Below, in pieces: positions 43,889-52,057 of a DNA stretch of 64,000 nt (positions are counted from its first letter, which is position 1; every line of letters starts with the position of its first letter). The notes beneath the pieces were generated by a model, which saw only the letters and a program-made list of their open reading frames with translations, ran no database searches and was not told where the DNA came from. The DNA comes from Polaromonas sp. Lineage in GTDB: Bacteria; Pseudomonadota; Gammaproteobacteria; Burkholderiales; Burkholderiaceae_C. The stretch is from the NCBI RefSeq assembly GCF_029945685.1, contig NZ_JAQSDA010000028.1, positions 186,001 to 250,000 of the forward strand. The letters are read 5' to 3'. The position numbers were made by a program, and so were the translations under genes.

Positions 43889-46132
43889 TCAAAGTTCGCC
43901 AAATCGGCTGTCATCCTTCAATAGGCCACTGTCCATCAGCAGATCTGCTGGCGAATGCGTGCTGGACAAGGTAAAGAAAAAAGTGCTTCCTGTGCCCGCC
44001 TGGGACTCTGCCCATATGCGTCCGCCGTGCCGCGCGATCACCCGGCTCACTGTGGCCAGTCCCACGCCAGTACCAGGAAACTCTTCGGCCGAGTGGAGCC
44101 GCTGAAACGCACCGAATAGTTTGTCGGCATAGGCCATGTCGAAGCCGGCGCCATTGTCAGAAACAAAAAAAACTCTCTCGCCCGACCCTGTCTGGTGGTG
44201 TCCCACGGCAATTTTGGCGACGTCGCGTTGCGAGGTGAATTTCCATGCGTTGCCCAGTAAATTCTCCATGACCACAAAAAACAGACCCGCGTCTGCGTTG
44301 ATCATCAGCCCGGGCTCAATGTTGATGCTTACTTGCCGACCGGGGTCTCGTGCCTTGAGGTCAGACAACACCGCATCGGCGATTTCGCTCAGGTCAACCG
44401 GTACGGCCTGCAGGGAGTTGCGCGAAACCTGTGCCAGCGCAAGCAGGCTTTCAATCAGTTGCCCCATGTGCGCGACGCTGTGGCGAATCCGGGACATGTA
44501 TTGCTGAGCTTTCGGATTGCCATCTGCGTCAAGTTGCTTGGCGAGCAAACGGCTGAACCCGTCGATGGTGCTCAGAGGCGCACGCAGATCATGGGAAACG
44601 GAATAAGAAAATGCTTCCAGCTCCCGGTTGGAAAGCCGCAACGCGGACTCGATGGCCTTGATATCCGTGATGTCGGTATCCATGCCGATCCAGCAGGTAA
44701 TGTCTCCACGGGCATCCAGCACAGGCGAAGCCCTGTAGGCAAGCACATGGTATTTGCCATCAACTGCGCTCACCCGGCGAATACCCGACAACACCTTGCC
44801 GTTTTGCCAGACGAGCTTCCATTTCTCCATCATGTCGGCGACATCCTCGGGGTGAACCACCTGCATCCACTCATTTCCGTAGCCTGTGGGAGATGACCCG
44901 CCCACGAGCTCATACCAGAACCGGTTCAGGTAGGTGACCTCGCCTTTGGTGTTGACGATCCACATCACCTGCGGCGCCTGGTCGGCGGCAGCCTGGAAAA
45001 GTGCCTCCTGCCGCGCCAGGGCCTCTGTTCCGTCCACCACCTTGAGCTCAAGTTTGGTATTGAGATCTGTGATCTCTTCCAGCAATTTGACGTTTTCCAT
45101 GGCCGCCGAGGCAATCTGGACCAGTTGCTCCAGCACATATTGGTCCTGCGCGCTGAACTCGCCTTCGCATTTGTCGGCCAGTTCCAGCAGGCCAACGCTT
45201 TCCCCATGGCGGTTTTTCAGCGGAACCGCGAGCCATCCACGCATGGCTGGTCGATGGTCCTGCTTTTTTGCCAGAGCGGGCCAAAGCGGGTGGGCCTGCA
45301 GCTCGGCCTGGGTCAATCGCATTGCGCCATGGCCGGCTAAAACCAGGGCATCCAGGCCTGTGCTGGTGTCGCCCTGTGCCGCTACCTCCACCTTGGCCCG
45401 CCAGTTCGCGTAGTCGTCAGACAGTGACGCGCTCGCGACGGCCTTGATCGAGCGGTCACCCGGCGACAGCCTGACGAAACACTGCTTGGCCCCGGCCACC
45501 GTTCTGGCCTGGCTGGCAAGCTCTGCAATCATGCCTTCCAGCGTCCGGTGTTGTGTGATGGCCTGGGCTGCGATAGTTGCACGCTGCATGGCAAGCATGT
45601 ACCCCTGCTCACGTTGTTCCCCCTGTTTGCGCGCTGTGATGTCCCGGACAATGACCATGATCTGCGTTTCCAGCAGCGGCACGAGCCTGGCCTCGCAATG
45701 AGCGACCTCGCCCCCAAGCACGGTTGAATACTCCATGCTTATTGGAGAGTTTTTAGCGATGACGCCCCGAACGCCGTCCATCATCTGATCGGCCACATCG
45801 GCAAACAAGCTGTCCTGAATTTTTTTTCCGACAAGGTCCAGCCGCCGGGGCGCCAGCCCGTCACTGGTACCCGCCTTGACGTCAAGAATAAGGCCCTGGT
45901 GATCAAGGCGAAGCACCAGGTCTGGAACAGCCTGAAAAACGGCCCGCATTTCGGAGTTCGCGTCCAGCAGTTCCTGTGAGCTCAATTCAAGTGAGTGCTC
46001 CAGCATCGCGCGATCATCATCGAACCCCTTGTAGGCATCGTTGACGCCGTTGACGAATGCCTGCCACTCCGCCGGGATCTTGTCCGGGTCGCCGAAGTGG
46101 CGTTTGAGTTGGCGTTTGAGCAGGCTGTGCAT
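43889..46132 (-). CDS. PAS/GAF multi-domain sensor histidine kinase
   Basis: Cytoplasmic protein of 747 residues with no membrane helix. In order: an N-terminal helical region, a PAS domain (~60-170), a GAF domain (~190-350), a short coiled coil, a second PAS domain (~375-500, NTKGEVTYLNRFWYELVGG), HisKA with SVSHDLRAPLSTIDGFSRLL, and an ATPase domain with N-box NLLGNAWKF and G-box SDNGAGFD. The layout resembles phytochrome-like kinases without the chromophore Cys that I could identify. No response regulator is adjacent. It starts 11 bases after the FIST gene and is probably its signalling output. Confidence 0.9.
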   Translation of the reverse strand: MHSLLKRQLKRHFGDPDKIPAEWQAFVNGVNDAYKGFDDDRAMLEHSLELSSQELLDANSEMRAVFQAVPDLVLRLDHQGLILDVKAGTSDGLAPRRLDLVGKKIQDSLFADVADQMMDGVRGVIAKNSPISMEYSTVLGGEVAHCEARLVPLLETQIMVIVRDITARKQGEQREQGYMLAMQRATIAAQAITQHRTLEGMIAELASQARTVAGAKQCFVRLSPGDRSIKAVASASLSDDYANWRAKVEVAAQGDTSTGLDALVLAGHGAMRLTQAELQAHPLWPALAKKQDHRPAMRGWLAVPLKNRHGESVGLLELADKCEGEFSAQDQYVLEQLVQIASAAMENVKLLEEITDLNTKLELKVVDGTEALARQEALFQAAADQAPQVMWIVNTKGEVTYLNRFWYELVGGSSPTGYGNEWMQVVHPEDVADMMEKWKLVWQNGKVLSGIRRVSAVDGKYHVLAYRASPVLDARGDITCWIGMDTDITDIKAIESALRLSNRELEAFSYSVSHDLRAPLSTIDGFSRLLAKQLDADGNPKAQQYMSRIRHSVAHMGQLIESLLALAQVSRNSLQAVPVDLSEIADAVLSDLKARDPGRQVSINIEPGLMINADAGLFFVVMENLLGNAWKFTSQRDVAKIAVGHHQTGSGERVFFVSDNGAGFDMAYADKLFGAFQRLHSAEEFPGTGVGLATVSRVIARHGGRIWAESQAGTGSTFFFTLSSTHSPADLLMDSGLLKDDSRFGEL

Positions 46133-46142
46133 CACATGCAGG

Positions 46143-47309
46143 CTATCGCTCTGAGAGCGTGGTAATGGTCATGGTCTGGTTGTGCAATTCGCATTTGGCA
46201 CCGGGCGTGAACGGGGAAATTTCACCATAGGAATAAAAACCAGCCAGCATCGCCCCGCTTCCGAGAATCTCGCGGACTGCCTCCACTTCCTCTTCAACAC
46301 GTTGCTTGAGAACCAGCTTTCGCCCCACACAACTTATCAGAATCGCCAGCTCAGGAACAACGGAACCCATGGATTCGGCGTTGGCCCGGGCCGCGCCGGC
46401 CGCACCGTCAATCAGCCGGTCAAAGTTCGCTTTCATCAGACGCGCGTAAGCGCCTTGGGGCACGTCGCCTGCAAAGGTCAGGCTCTGCGAGCTTTCATCA
46501 ACCGCCAGGATGGTCCGGACCACGGGAGCTTCGCCGGGCCGGGCACGCACACTCAGCGGGAACAGAAGGCCGGTGGCAGGCAATCCGTCGGCATGGTCTC
46601 CGAGATACTGTTTATACAGCCCGAGCGCGGAACGCCCATCAAGTTCATACAGGACGTTGGCCTCTGAGCGTGTAATAAGCCGTTCAGGGCCGAAAGAATC
46701 CCACCCGCCCAGCGAGCCTATGCCCACTTTCAGGCGACTGCCGTACAGGCCCAAAGCGGCAATCGAATCTTTTTCCGGCACGCCGTCCCGGAAGACCAGT
46801 GTTTTACCAAAGCGGGCGCCATCACCGGCCAACCCGCCGGTCATGGTCGCGCCCTCAGGCAAGTGCCGCATCACACCGGATACAAAATCACTGCCATTGA
46901 CCTTCAGCCCATCGGTTAGCACCAGCACGTGCGCCAGCTTTTCCTCCAGGCCGGTAGACGGGTCGGAAAGTGTTTGCGGCAAGTTCCGTGCAATCCATTC
47001 GCCGGCCTCAAAACTGTCAGGGACCAGACCCAGACTGACTTCCACGCTGCGCAGCAGGGTGTGCTCAAAATGCACTGCCGTGACCACCAGCGAATCGTCG
47101 AAGACACTCGTGCCGCAGATTTCGCCTGCCGTGGAGCACCCAAGCAGGCAGGCCGCTGGGTAGTCCTTGCGGATCGCCGCAACAAGTTCCGGTTTTTGCA
47201 GGGCGGCTGGCGCACCGAACACCAGGACCAGTTGCGAAGATGCGCCCAGCGAGGCTGCGCCCGTCGTCCAACCAAGTTGCTCAGTCCAATATCGCTGTTC
47301 GATTTTCAT
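46143..47309 (-). CDS. FIST sensory domain protein
   Basis: Protein of 388 residues made of FIST-N (residues ~25-220, with ACLLGCSTAGEI and GATMTGGLAGDGARF) and FIST-C (~225-375, with ALGLYKQYLGDHA and AGFYSYGEISPF). FIST domains are proposed to bind small ligands such as amino acids and feed signalling proteins. The gene lies directly upstream of the PAS/GAF kinase, so it probably provides the ligand input. Both genes lie between two copies of a DUF4197 3' end. Confidence 0.92.
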   Translation of the reverse strand: MKIEQRYWTEQLGWTTGAASLGASSQLVLVFGAPAALQKPELVAAIRKDYPAACLLGCSTAGEICGTSVFDDSLVVTAVHFEHTLLRSVEVSLGLVPDSFEAGEWIARNLPQTLSDPSTGLEEKLAHVLVLTDGLKVNGSDFVSGVMRHLPEGATMTGGLAGDGARFGKTLVFRDGVPEKDSIAALGLYGSRLKVGIGSLGGWDSFGPERLITRSEANVLYELDGRSALGLYKQYLGDHADGLPATGLLFPLSVRARPGEAPVVRTILAVDESSQSLTFAGDVPQGAYARLMKANFDRLIDGAAGAARANAESMGSVVPELAILISCVGRKLVLKQRVEEEVEAVREILGSGAMLAGFYSYGEISPFTPGAKCELHNQTMTITTLSER

Positions 47310-47565
47310 GAAGATCGCCTGGTGGTTTACATTTTGTTGCGAACTGTTTTCAAGATAACACCAAACAGGCGCCGCATCGTGCTAATTCGTAGAGGGAAAC
47401 CCACCCCCAGGGGCTTGGGCGGCCGCGCCTCTATTGACCGCCGATGCTTTCTGGCGAGGCAATCGCACTTCACCGCTGGGGGTGCGGCATTCCGGCGAGC
47501 TTTGGAGCAGGAGAGGGCTCCATGGACAGAGTTCAGCGCAGCCGCCCTCGACTGCGGCAGATTGC

Positions 47566-48270
47566 TTAATTCATCGACCCAAACACCCGCTTCAAGATCG
47601 CGCTGCCGGTACCGGCCGGGTCCTGGCGGATCTTCTTTTCTTCTTCGCCGATGACCAGGTAGAGCCCATCGAGCGTCTTGCCGGTGACGTACTGCTGGAT
47701 GTTGGCGTCTTCCTTCCTGACCAGGCCAAAGCCGGCAGCCTTGCCGGCGAACTCGTTGTATTTGTTGGCCAGCCCCACTTTGGCCGTGGCCTGGGTCACC
47801 GCCGGCAGAAACTTCTCCCCCAGCGGGGCGCGGGTTTTCTCGGCGAAGAAGTTCGTGACCGAGGTTTCGCCACCGGCGAGGATGTTTTTGGCGTCGGTGA
47901 CACTCATGGACCGCACGGCACTGACCAGCAGGTCCTTGCCCATGGGCACCGCGGCTTCGGCGGCGCGGTTGATGGCGGTCACGAGCTCGTCAATGCGTTG
48001 GCCCTGGCCGAAATTTCTGAGCAGTTTCGACGCGTCTTCGAGATAACCGGGCAAAGGAATGCGAACTTTCGGGTTGCCAAGGAATCCATCAGTCTTGCCA
48101 AGCAGGGCCACCGCCGCCAATGCACCTTTTTCAAGGGCGGTTTTCAGCCCACTGGATGCTTCTGCGTTGCTCAGGTCGCCCAGCGACACGGCCTGTGCCT
48201 GCTGGCAGGTGGCCAGAATCAGCATGCCCAGTGCGCTGAGACCGGCCTGGTTAAAATGGCGACGTTGCAT
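47566..48270 (-). CDS. DUF4197 domain protein, exported
   Basis: Protein of 234 residues with a signal peptide (MQRRHFNQAGLSALGMLILA, twin-Arg-like start, ending near CQQAQA). The mature part is the DUF4197 domain, helical, of unknown function (VTDAKNILAGGETSVTNFF and a C-terminal YVTGKTLDGLYLVIGEEE). Its last 46 codons are duplicated at 43722-43864. The start codon lies only 19 bases from the divergent TlpA-like gene. AAGGATC precedes the ATG. Confidence 0.88.
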   Translation of the reverse strand: MQRRHFNQAGLSALGMLILATCQQAQAVSLGDLSNAEASSGLKTALEKGALAAVALLGKTDGFLGNPKVRIPLPGYLEDASKLLRNFGQGQRIDELVTAINRAAEAAVPMGKDLLVSAVRSMSVTDAKNILAGGETSVTNFFAEKTRAPLGEKFLPAVTQATAKVGLANKYNEFAGKAAGFGLVRKEDANIQQYVTGKTLDGLYLVIGEEEKKIRQDPAGTGSAILKRVFGSMN

Positions 48271-48289
48271 GAGAAGATCCTTCACAAAT

Positions 48290-48802
48290 ATGAGTTCAGT
48301 TTCAGCCGCAGTATGCCGGATCGCCCTCGCCTCGCTGCTGGCGCTGGGCACCCTTGCCGGCCTGGCCGGCTGCGGTGGTGCGCAGGTCGCCCCCGAGTCG
48401 ACGTTTGTGCTGCTCGACGGCAGCAAGAAAACGACGGCAGACCTCAAGGGCAGGGTCACCCTGGTCAACTTCTGGGCCACCAGCTGCGTGACCTGCGTGG
48501 CGGAGATGCCTCAGATCATTTCCACCTACAACAAGTACCAGGGCCAGGGGTACGACACGCTGGCCGTGGCCATGAGTTACGACCCGCCGAGCTACGTCGT
48601 CAACTTCGCCGAAACCCGCAAGCTGCCCTTCAAGGTGGCCATCGACAACACCGGCGCGGTGGCCAAGGCCTGGGGCGACGTACAGCTCACGCCAACCACC
48701 TACGTGGTCAACAAACGCGGGGAAATCGTCAAGCAGTACGTGGGCGAGCCGGACTTTGCGGCGCTGCATCAGCTGATCGAGAAGCTGCTCGCTGAGACCT
48801 GA
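48290..48802 (+). CDS. TlpA-like thioredoxin-fold lipoprotein
   Basis: Protein of 170 residues. The signal ends in a lipobox LAGLAGC at residue 28, so it is membrane-anchored on the periplasmic side. The thioredoxin fold has the active site WATSCVTCVAEMP and the cis-Pro segment LTPTTYVVNKRG. It would reduce or exchange disulfides, for example in cytochrome c maturation. The divergent DUF4197 start is 19 bases away. A strong terminator follows. Confidence 0.92.
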   Translation: MSSVSAAVCRIALASLLALGTLAGLAGCGGAQVAPESTFVLLDGSKKTTADLKGRVTLVNFWATSCVTCVAEMPQIISTYNKYQGQGYDTLAVAMSYDPPSYVVNFAETRKLPFKVAIDNTGAVAKAWGDVQLTPTTYVVNKRGEIVKQYVGEPDFAALHQLIEKLLAET

Positions 48803-48827
48803 TACACCTGCCGCTCTTAAGCCACCA

Positions 48828-48869
48828 TAAAAAAAGGCCGGATCCCTTGCGGGATCCGGCCTTTTTTTA
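48828..48869 (+). terminator. strong bidirectional rho-independent terminator
   Basis: AAAAAAAGGCCGGATCCC pairs perfectly with GGGATCCGGCCTTTTTTT around TTGC, an 18-base-pair stem including the A/T tails. It ends the TlpA-like transcript and shields the cytochrome c' gene on the other strand. Confidence 0.95.
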
Positions 48870-48903
48870 TCACCCCCAGCGCAGGAAGCTCCTCTTTTTC
48901 AAG

Positions 48904-48992
48904 CAGGGGCCGCGGGACTGGCTTTGCCAGACCGCAGGCGCAGCGGCCCCCTCGGGGGGCAGGGAGCTACACGCAGTGAGCGACCGTGGGGG
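48904..48992. repeat. GC-rich dispersed intergenic element
   Basis: The stretch contains GGCTTTGCCAGACCGCAGGC, GGCCCCCTCGGGGGGC and GTGAGCGACCGTGGGGGC. A related arrangement (GGCTTTGCCGG..., GCCCCCGTGAGGGGG) lies between tuf and fusA at 58565-58650. From memory such elements are common in Comamonadaceae genomes. Confidence 0.55.
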
Positions 48993-48994
48993 CT

Positions 48995-49450
48995 TTATTT
49001 ATTCCGGAACGCGTCGTGGCAAGCCTTGCAGGTATCGGCGGTTGAAGCAAAAGCCGTTTTCAGGCTGTCAAGGCTGCCGGTCTTGCTGGCGGCAGCAAGC
49101 TTGGTGGTTTCCACCTGCAGCTTGTCGCTGTATTCCTTGAATTTGGCCTGCTCGGTCCAGATTTCGGGCTTGGCCTTGGTGTTGCCACCCTGGTCCGTGC
49201 CTGCACCAAAGCCGGCCCACGGGAGCTTGGCCATGGCGGCCACGATCTCTGCATTATCGGCGGCAACCTTGGCGTCATAAGGCGCGCGGCCGGACGCCAT
49301 GGCGCCGACGCGACCGAAATGCGTACCCATCACGGACAGGGCGCTCTGGCGGTACTTGATGGCGTCTTCAGGTTTGGCGAACTGGGCAGAGGCCGGTGCA
49401 GCCAGGGCGAGCAGGGTGGCAGCGGCTGCAATACAGGCAAAAGTTTTCAT
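48995..49450 (-). CDS. cytochrome c'
   Basis: Protein of 151 residues with a signal peptide ending APASAQF. The mature part is a four-helix bundle with the haem motif CKACH near the C-terminus (ADTCKACHDAFRNK), the class II cytochrome arrangement. These proteins bind NO or CO and protect from nitrosative stress. A cytochrome b gene is divergent on the other side of a shared 216-base region, a frequent pairing in beta-proteobacteria. Confidence 0.95.
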   Translation of the reverse strand: MKTFACIAAAATLLALAAPASAQFAKPEDAIKYRQSALSVMGTHFGRVGAMASGRAPYDAKVAADNAEIVAAMAKLPWAGFGAGTDQGGNTKAKPEIWTEQAKFKEYSDKLQVETTKLAAASKTGSLDSLKTAFASTADTCKACHDAFRNK

Positions 49451-49666
49451 TTATTTTTCCTCGTGGTTTTGTACATGTGCTGGCGATGGGCAGTGCTTCC
49501 CGATAGACTGCCTGTCAAAGGAGCTGTATCCCGGACGCAAAGTTCCACCGGAACCGGACGACTAGGGTAAGCACCAAGGAAAAGCAAGCGGGCGCTGAAC
49601 CCGACGCATGAAACATACCATGGCCGCATGACGGCCCAGGCAACAGACACAACAAGAGGCTCACGC

Positions 49667-50347
49667 ATGAACCAGCACATCCATAAAATTCGCGTCTGGG
49701 ATCTGCCCACACGGCTTTTTCACTGGGCGCTGGTCGCCGCCGTGATCGGGCTGGCGATCACCGGCACCGTGGGCGGCAACGCCATGGTCTGGCACTTCCG
49801 CTTCGGCTATTCGGTGCTGACGCTGCTGCTGTTTCGCATCGTCTGGGGCCTGGTGGGTGGACGCTGGTCCCGTTTCGGGGCGTTTATTTATTCACCCGCC
49901 AGCGTGATCAACTACCTGAAGGGAAAAGGCAAGCTGGAACATGGCGTCGGGCACAGCCCCATCGGCGCCGGGTCGGTTTTTGCCATGCTGGGCTTCCTGC
50001 TGGCGCAGGTCGGCACCGGATTGCTCAGCGACGACGAAATTGCCTTCGCAGGCCCGCTGACGCGGTTTGTCTCCAACGCCACGGTCGGCCTGGCAACCAA
50101 CTACCACACGAACATCGGCAAGTGGATCGTGCTGGCCCTGGTGCTGCTGCATGTCGTGGCCATCGTGGTCTACCTGAGGCGCAAACACAATCTGGTGGGC
50201 GCCATGCTGCATGGCGACAAGGAGCTGGTGACCGCCGTACCCGCTTCGCGCGACGACACGGCTTCGCGGCTGCTGGCCCTGGGCGTGCTGCTGGTCTGTG
50301 CAGCCGGGGTCTACTGGATCAGCAGCCAGGCTGCGCCCGCGTTCTGA
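49667..50347 (+). CDS. di-haem cytochrome b (b561-like, Ni/Fe-hydrogenase type)
   Basis: Protein of 226 residues with four or five membrane helices. The first contains RVWDLPTRLFHWAL with a haem-ligand His, and later helices carry GVGHSPIGA and NYHTNIGKWIVLALVLLHVVA with further His ligands. It probably moves electrons from the quinone pool to a cytochrome such as the divergent cytochrome c'. ATG 49667 has AGAGG before it. An ATG 39 bases upstream is less likely. Confidence 0.88.
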   Translation: MNQHIHKIRVWDLPTRLFHWALVAAVIGLAITGTVGGNAMVWHFRFGYSVLTLLLFRIVWGLVGGRWSRFGAFIYSPASVINYLKGKGKLEHGVGHSPIGAGSVFAMLGFLLAQVGTGLLSDDEIAFAGPLTRFVSNATVGLATNYHTNIGKWIVLALVLLHVVAIVVYLRRKHNLVGAMLHGDKELVTAVPASRDDTASRLLALGVLLVCAAGVYWISSQAAPAF

Positions 50348-50429
50348 CACGCCCTGTAACGCAGACCCGGGCAAGTCCCGGTCAGGGCGGCGAAAAAAGC
50401 CGATAAACTGGGTTTTGACTTTCAGCGCC

Positions 50430-50927
50430 ATGCCTGCTTCTTCTCCCACCATCGAGTTCATCCCCGCGTCCACGCCGGAACAGCTGGCGGCCACACGCCT
50501 GATTTTTCAGGAGTACGCCGACCAGCTGGGCGTCGACCTCTGCTTCCAGAACTTCGAGGCCGAGCTGGCCGGCCTGCCGGGCGACTATGCACCGCCCCAG
50601 GGCTGCCTGCTGCTGGCCCTGCTCGACGGCGAGATCGCCGGCTGCTGCGCGATGCGCCCGCTGGAGACGGTGGACTACCCCAACGCTTGCGAAATGAAAC
50701 GCCTGTATGTACGCCAGGGCTTTCGCCGCTTCGGGCTGGGGCGGCAACTCGCCGAAGCGGTACTGGATGCCGCGCGTATCGCGGGTTACCACTGCCTTCT
50801 GCTCGACACCCTCAACGACATGGAAGCCGCGCGGGCGCTGTACGAAGATCTGGGTTTCAGGGACATCCCGCCCTACTACCACAACCCGATAGCGGGCGCT
50901 CACTACCTGAAGGTGGATTTGCAGTGA
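50430..50927 (+). CDS. GNAT family N-acetyltransferase
   Basis: Protein of 165 residues of the GNAT fold. The acetyl-CoA pyrophosphate-binding segment is YVRQGFRRFGLGRQLAEAVL, close to the R/Q-x-x-G-x-G/A pattern, and strand 4 is EMKRLYV. The C-terminus ARALYEDLGFRDIPPYYHNP is typical of small-molecule acetyltransferases. The substrate is unknown. Confidence 0.88.
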   Translation: MPASSPTIEFIPASTPEQLAATRLIFQEYADQLGVDLCFQNFEAELAGLPGDYAPPQGCLLLALLDGEIAGCCAMRPLETVDYPNACEMKRLYVRQGFRRFGLGRQLAEAVLDAARIAGYHCLLLDTLNDMEAARALYEDLGFRDIPPYYHNPIAGAHYLKVDLQ

Positions 50928-50935
50928 AATCAGGC

Positions 50936-50985
50936 TGTAGCTCTTATCTGCTGGTCGCAGACAGCTACTTTTTTCATAGCACTCC
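50936..50985 (+). repeat. copy of the dispersed ~50-bp repeat
   Basis: The segment reads GGCTGTAGCTCTTATCTGC, GGTCGCAGACAGCTACT and a T-run with CATAGCA. It keeps the order of the other copies, although AAGCGC is changed. Confidence 0.5.
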
Positions 50986-51014
50986 GACAATGCCCTGGCG
51001 CCTGAACCGCCCAT

Positions 51015-51044
51015 AAAAAAGCCGCAGATCCTGCGATCTGCGGC
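51015..51044 (-). terminator. rho-independent terminator of the peroxiredoxin gene
   Basis: GCCGCAGATC and GATCTGCGGC form an exact ten-base-pair stem with a CTGC loop. On the minus strand it is followed by six T. It lies 37 bases after the peroxiredoxin stop. Confidence 0.9.
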
Positions 51045-51080
51045 CTGTCTGCGGGGTCAGCCCGGCGCCCGGGCAAAGGC

Positions 51081-51587
51081 TCAGCCCTTGGCCTGTGCCA
51101 GCAGTGTGCCCGCGTCGCTGACTTCAAACTTGCCAGGGCCTTCCACGTTCAGGGACGCGACCTTGCCGTCCTTGACCAGCATCGAGTAACGGTTGCTGCG
51201 CAAGCCCATGCCGCGCGCGCTCAGGTCCAGCGTCAGGCCGGTGGCCTTGGTGAAATCGGCGCTGCCGTCGGCCAGCATGCGGACCTTGGTACCGGTCTTC
51301 TGGTCGCGCGCCCAGGCACCCATCACGAAAGCGTCATTGACACTCACGCACCAGATCTCGTCCACCCCGGCGGCCTTGAGTTCGTCGAATTTCTCGACAT
51401 AACCCGGGACATGCTTGGCGGAGCAGGTCGGCGTGTAGGCGCCCGGCAGTGCAAACAATGCAACGGTCTTCCCGGCCGCCGCCTTGGTCACGTCAACAGG
51501 GTTGGGGCCAATGCTGCAGCCATTGCCTTCGACTTCCGAAAATTCCATCAGCGTGGCCGCGGGAAGGGTGTCGCCTACTTTGATCAT
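51081..51587 (-). CDS. Prx5-type peroxiredoxin
   Basis: Protein of 168 residues that reduces peroxides. The peroxidatic Cys lies in ALPGAYTPTCSAKHVPGY, and the Arg of the active site is in the LRSNRYSM segment. Another Cys (EIWCVSVND) could be the resolving residue, as in Prx5-type enzymes that use glutathione or thioredoxin. The ATG at 51587 has AAGGAG seven bases upstream. It has its own terminator. Confidence 0.93.
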   Translation of the reverse strand: MIKVGDTLPAATLMEFSEVEGNGCSIGPNPVDVTKAAAGKTVALFALPGAYTPTCSAKHVPGYVEKFDELKAAGVDEIWCVSVNDAFVMGAWARDQKTGTKVRMLADGSADFTKATGLTLDLSARGMGLRSNRYSMLVKDGKVASLNVEGPGKFEVSDAGTLLAQAKG

Positions 51588-51730
51588 GGTGTCTCCTTGT
51601 GATGATGAGAGGGGTATGCAAAAAACGGACAACCGCCATTTTCAACGATTCCGGTCAACTCGTTCACTGGCCGGCGAAAGCCCCCCGCCGATTGCGGGCG
51701 GCGCCAGGAGGGCGACTGAAAGCGGAAACA

Positions 51731-51759
51731 AAAACGGCCCACATCGTGGGCCGCTTTTT
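51731..51759 (-). terminator. terminator at the end of the S10 operon
   Basis: CGGCCCAC and GTGGGCCG form an eight-base-pair stem flanked by A and T runs, 29 bases beyond the rpsQ stop. It indicates that the operon ends at rpsQ rather than continuing into rplN. Confidence 0.88.
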
Positions 51760-51787
51760 GAGTGACTTTCCGTCAAACCCGGAAGGC

Positions 51788-52057
51788 TCAGACCACAGCA
51801 GCTTTTTCCAGCAGCTTGGTCACAACCCAGTTCTTGGTCTTGGAAATCGGGCGGCTCTCGGTGATCTCGATCAGGTCACCGGTCTTGTACTCGCCCTTTT
51901 CGTCATGGGCGTGGTACTTGCTCGACAGGGACACGATCTTGCCGTACAGCTCGTGCTTGACACGACGCTCGACCAGCACCGTCACCGTTTTCGCGCGCTT
52001 GTCGCTGACCACACGGCCAACCAGGGTGCGCTTGAGGGATTTTTTAGCTTCCGTCAT
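51788..52057 (-). CDS. rpsQ: 30S ribosomal protein S17
   Basis: Protein of 89 residues that binds 16S rRNA in the small-subunit body. It has the OB-fold pattern [27 protein letters not shown] and the C-terminal VVTKLLEKA. It is the last gene of the operon and overlaps rpmC by one base. Confidence 0.98.
   Translation of the reverse strand: MTEAKKSLKRTLVGRVVSDKRAKTVTVLVERRVKHELYGKIVSLSSKYHAHDEKGEYKTGDLIEITESRPISKTKNWVVTKLLEKAAVV

Noticed and set aside
43705-43914. Frame of 69 codons beside the kinase gene
   Set aside because: It reads the DUF4197 fragment in the wrong frame. The correct frame shows the duplicated C-terminus.
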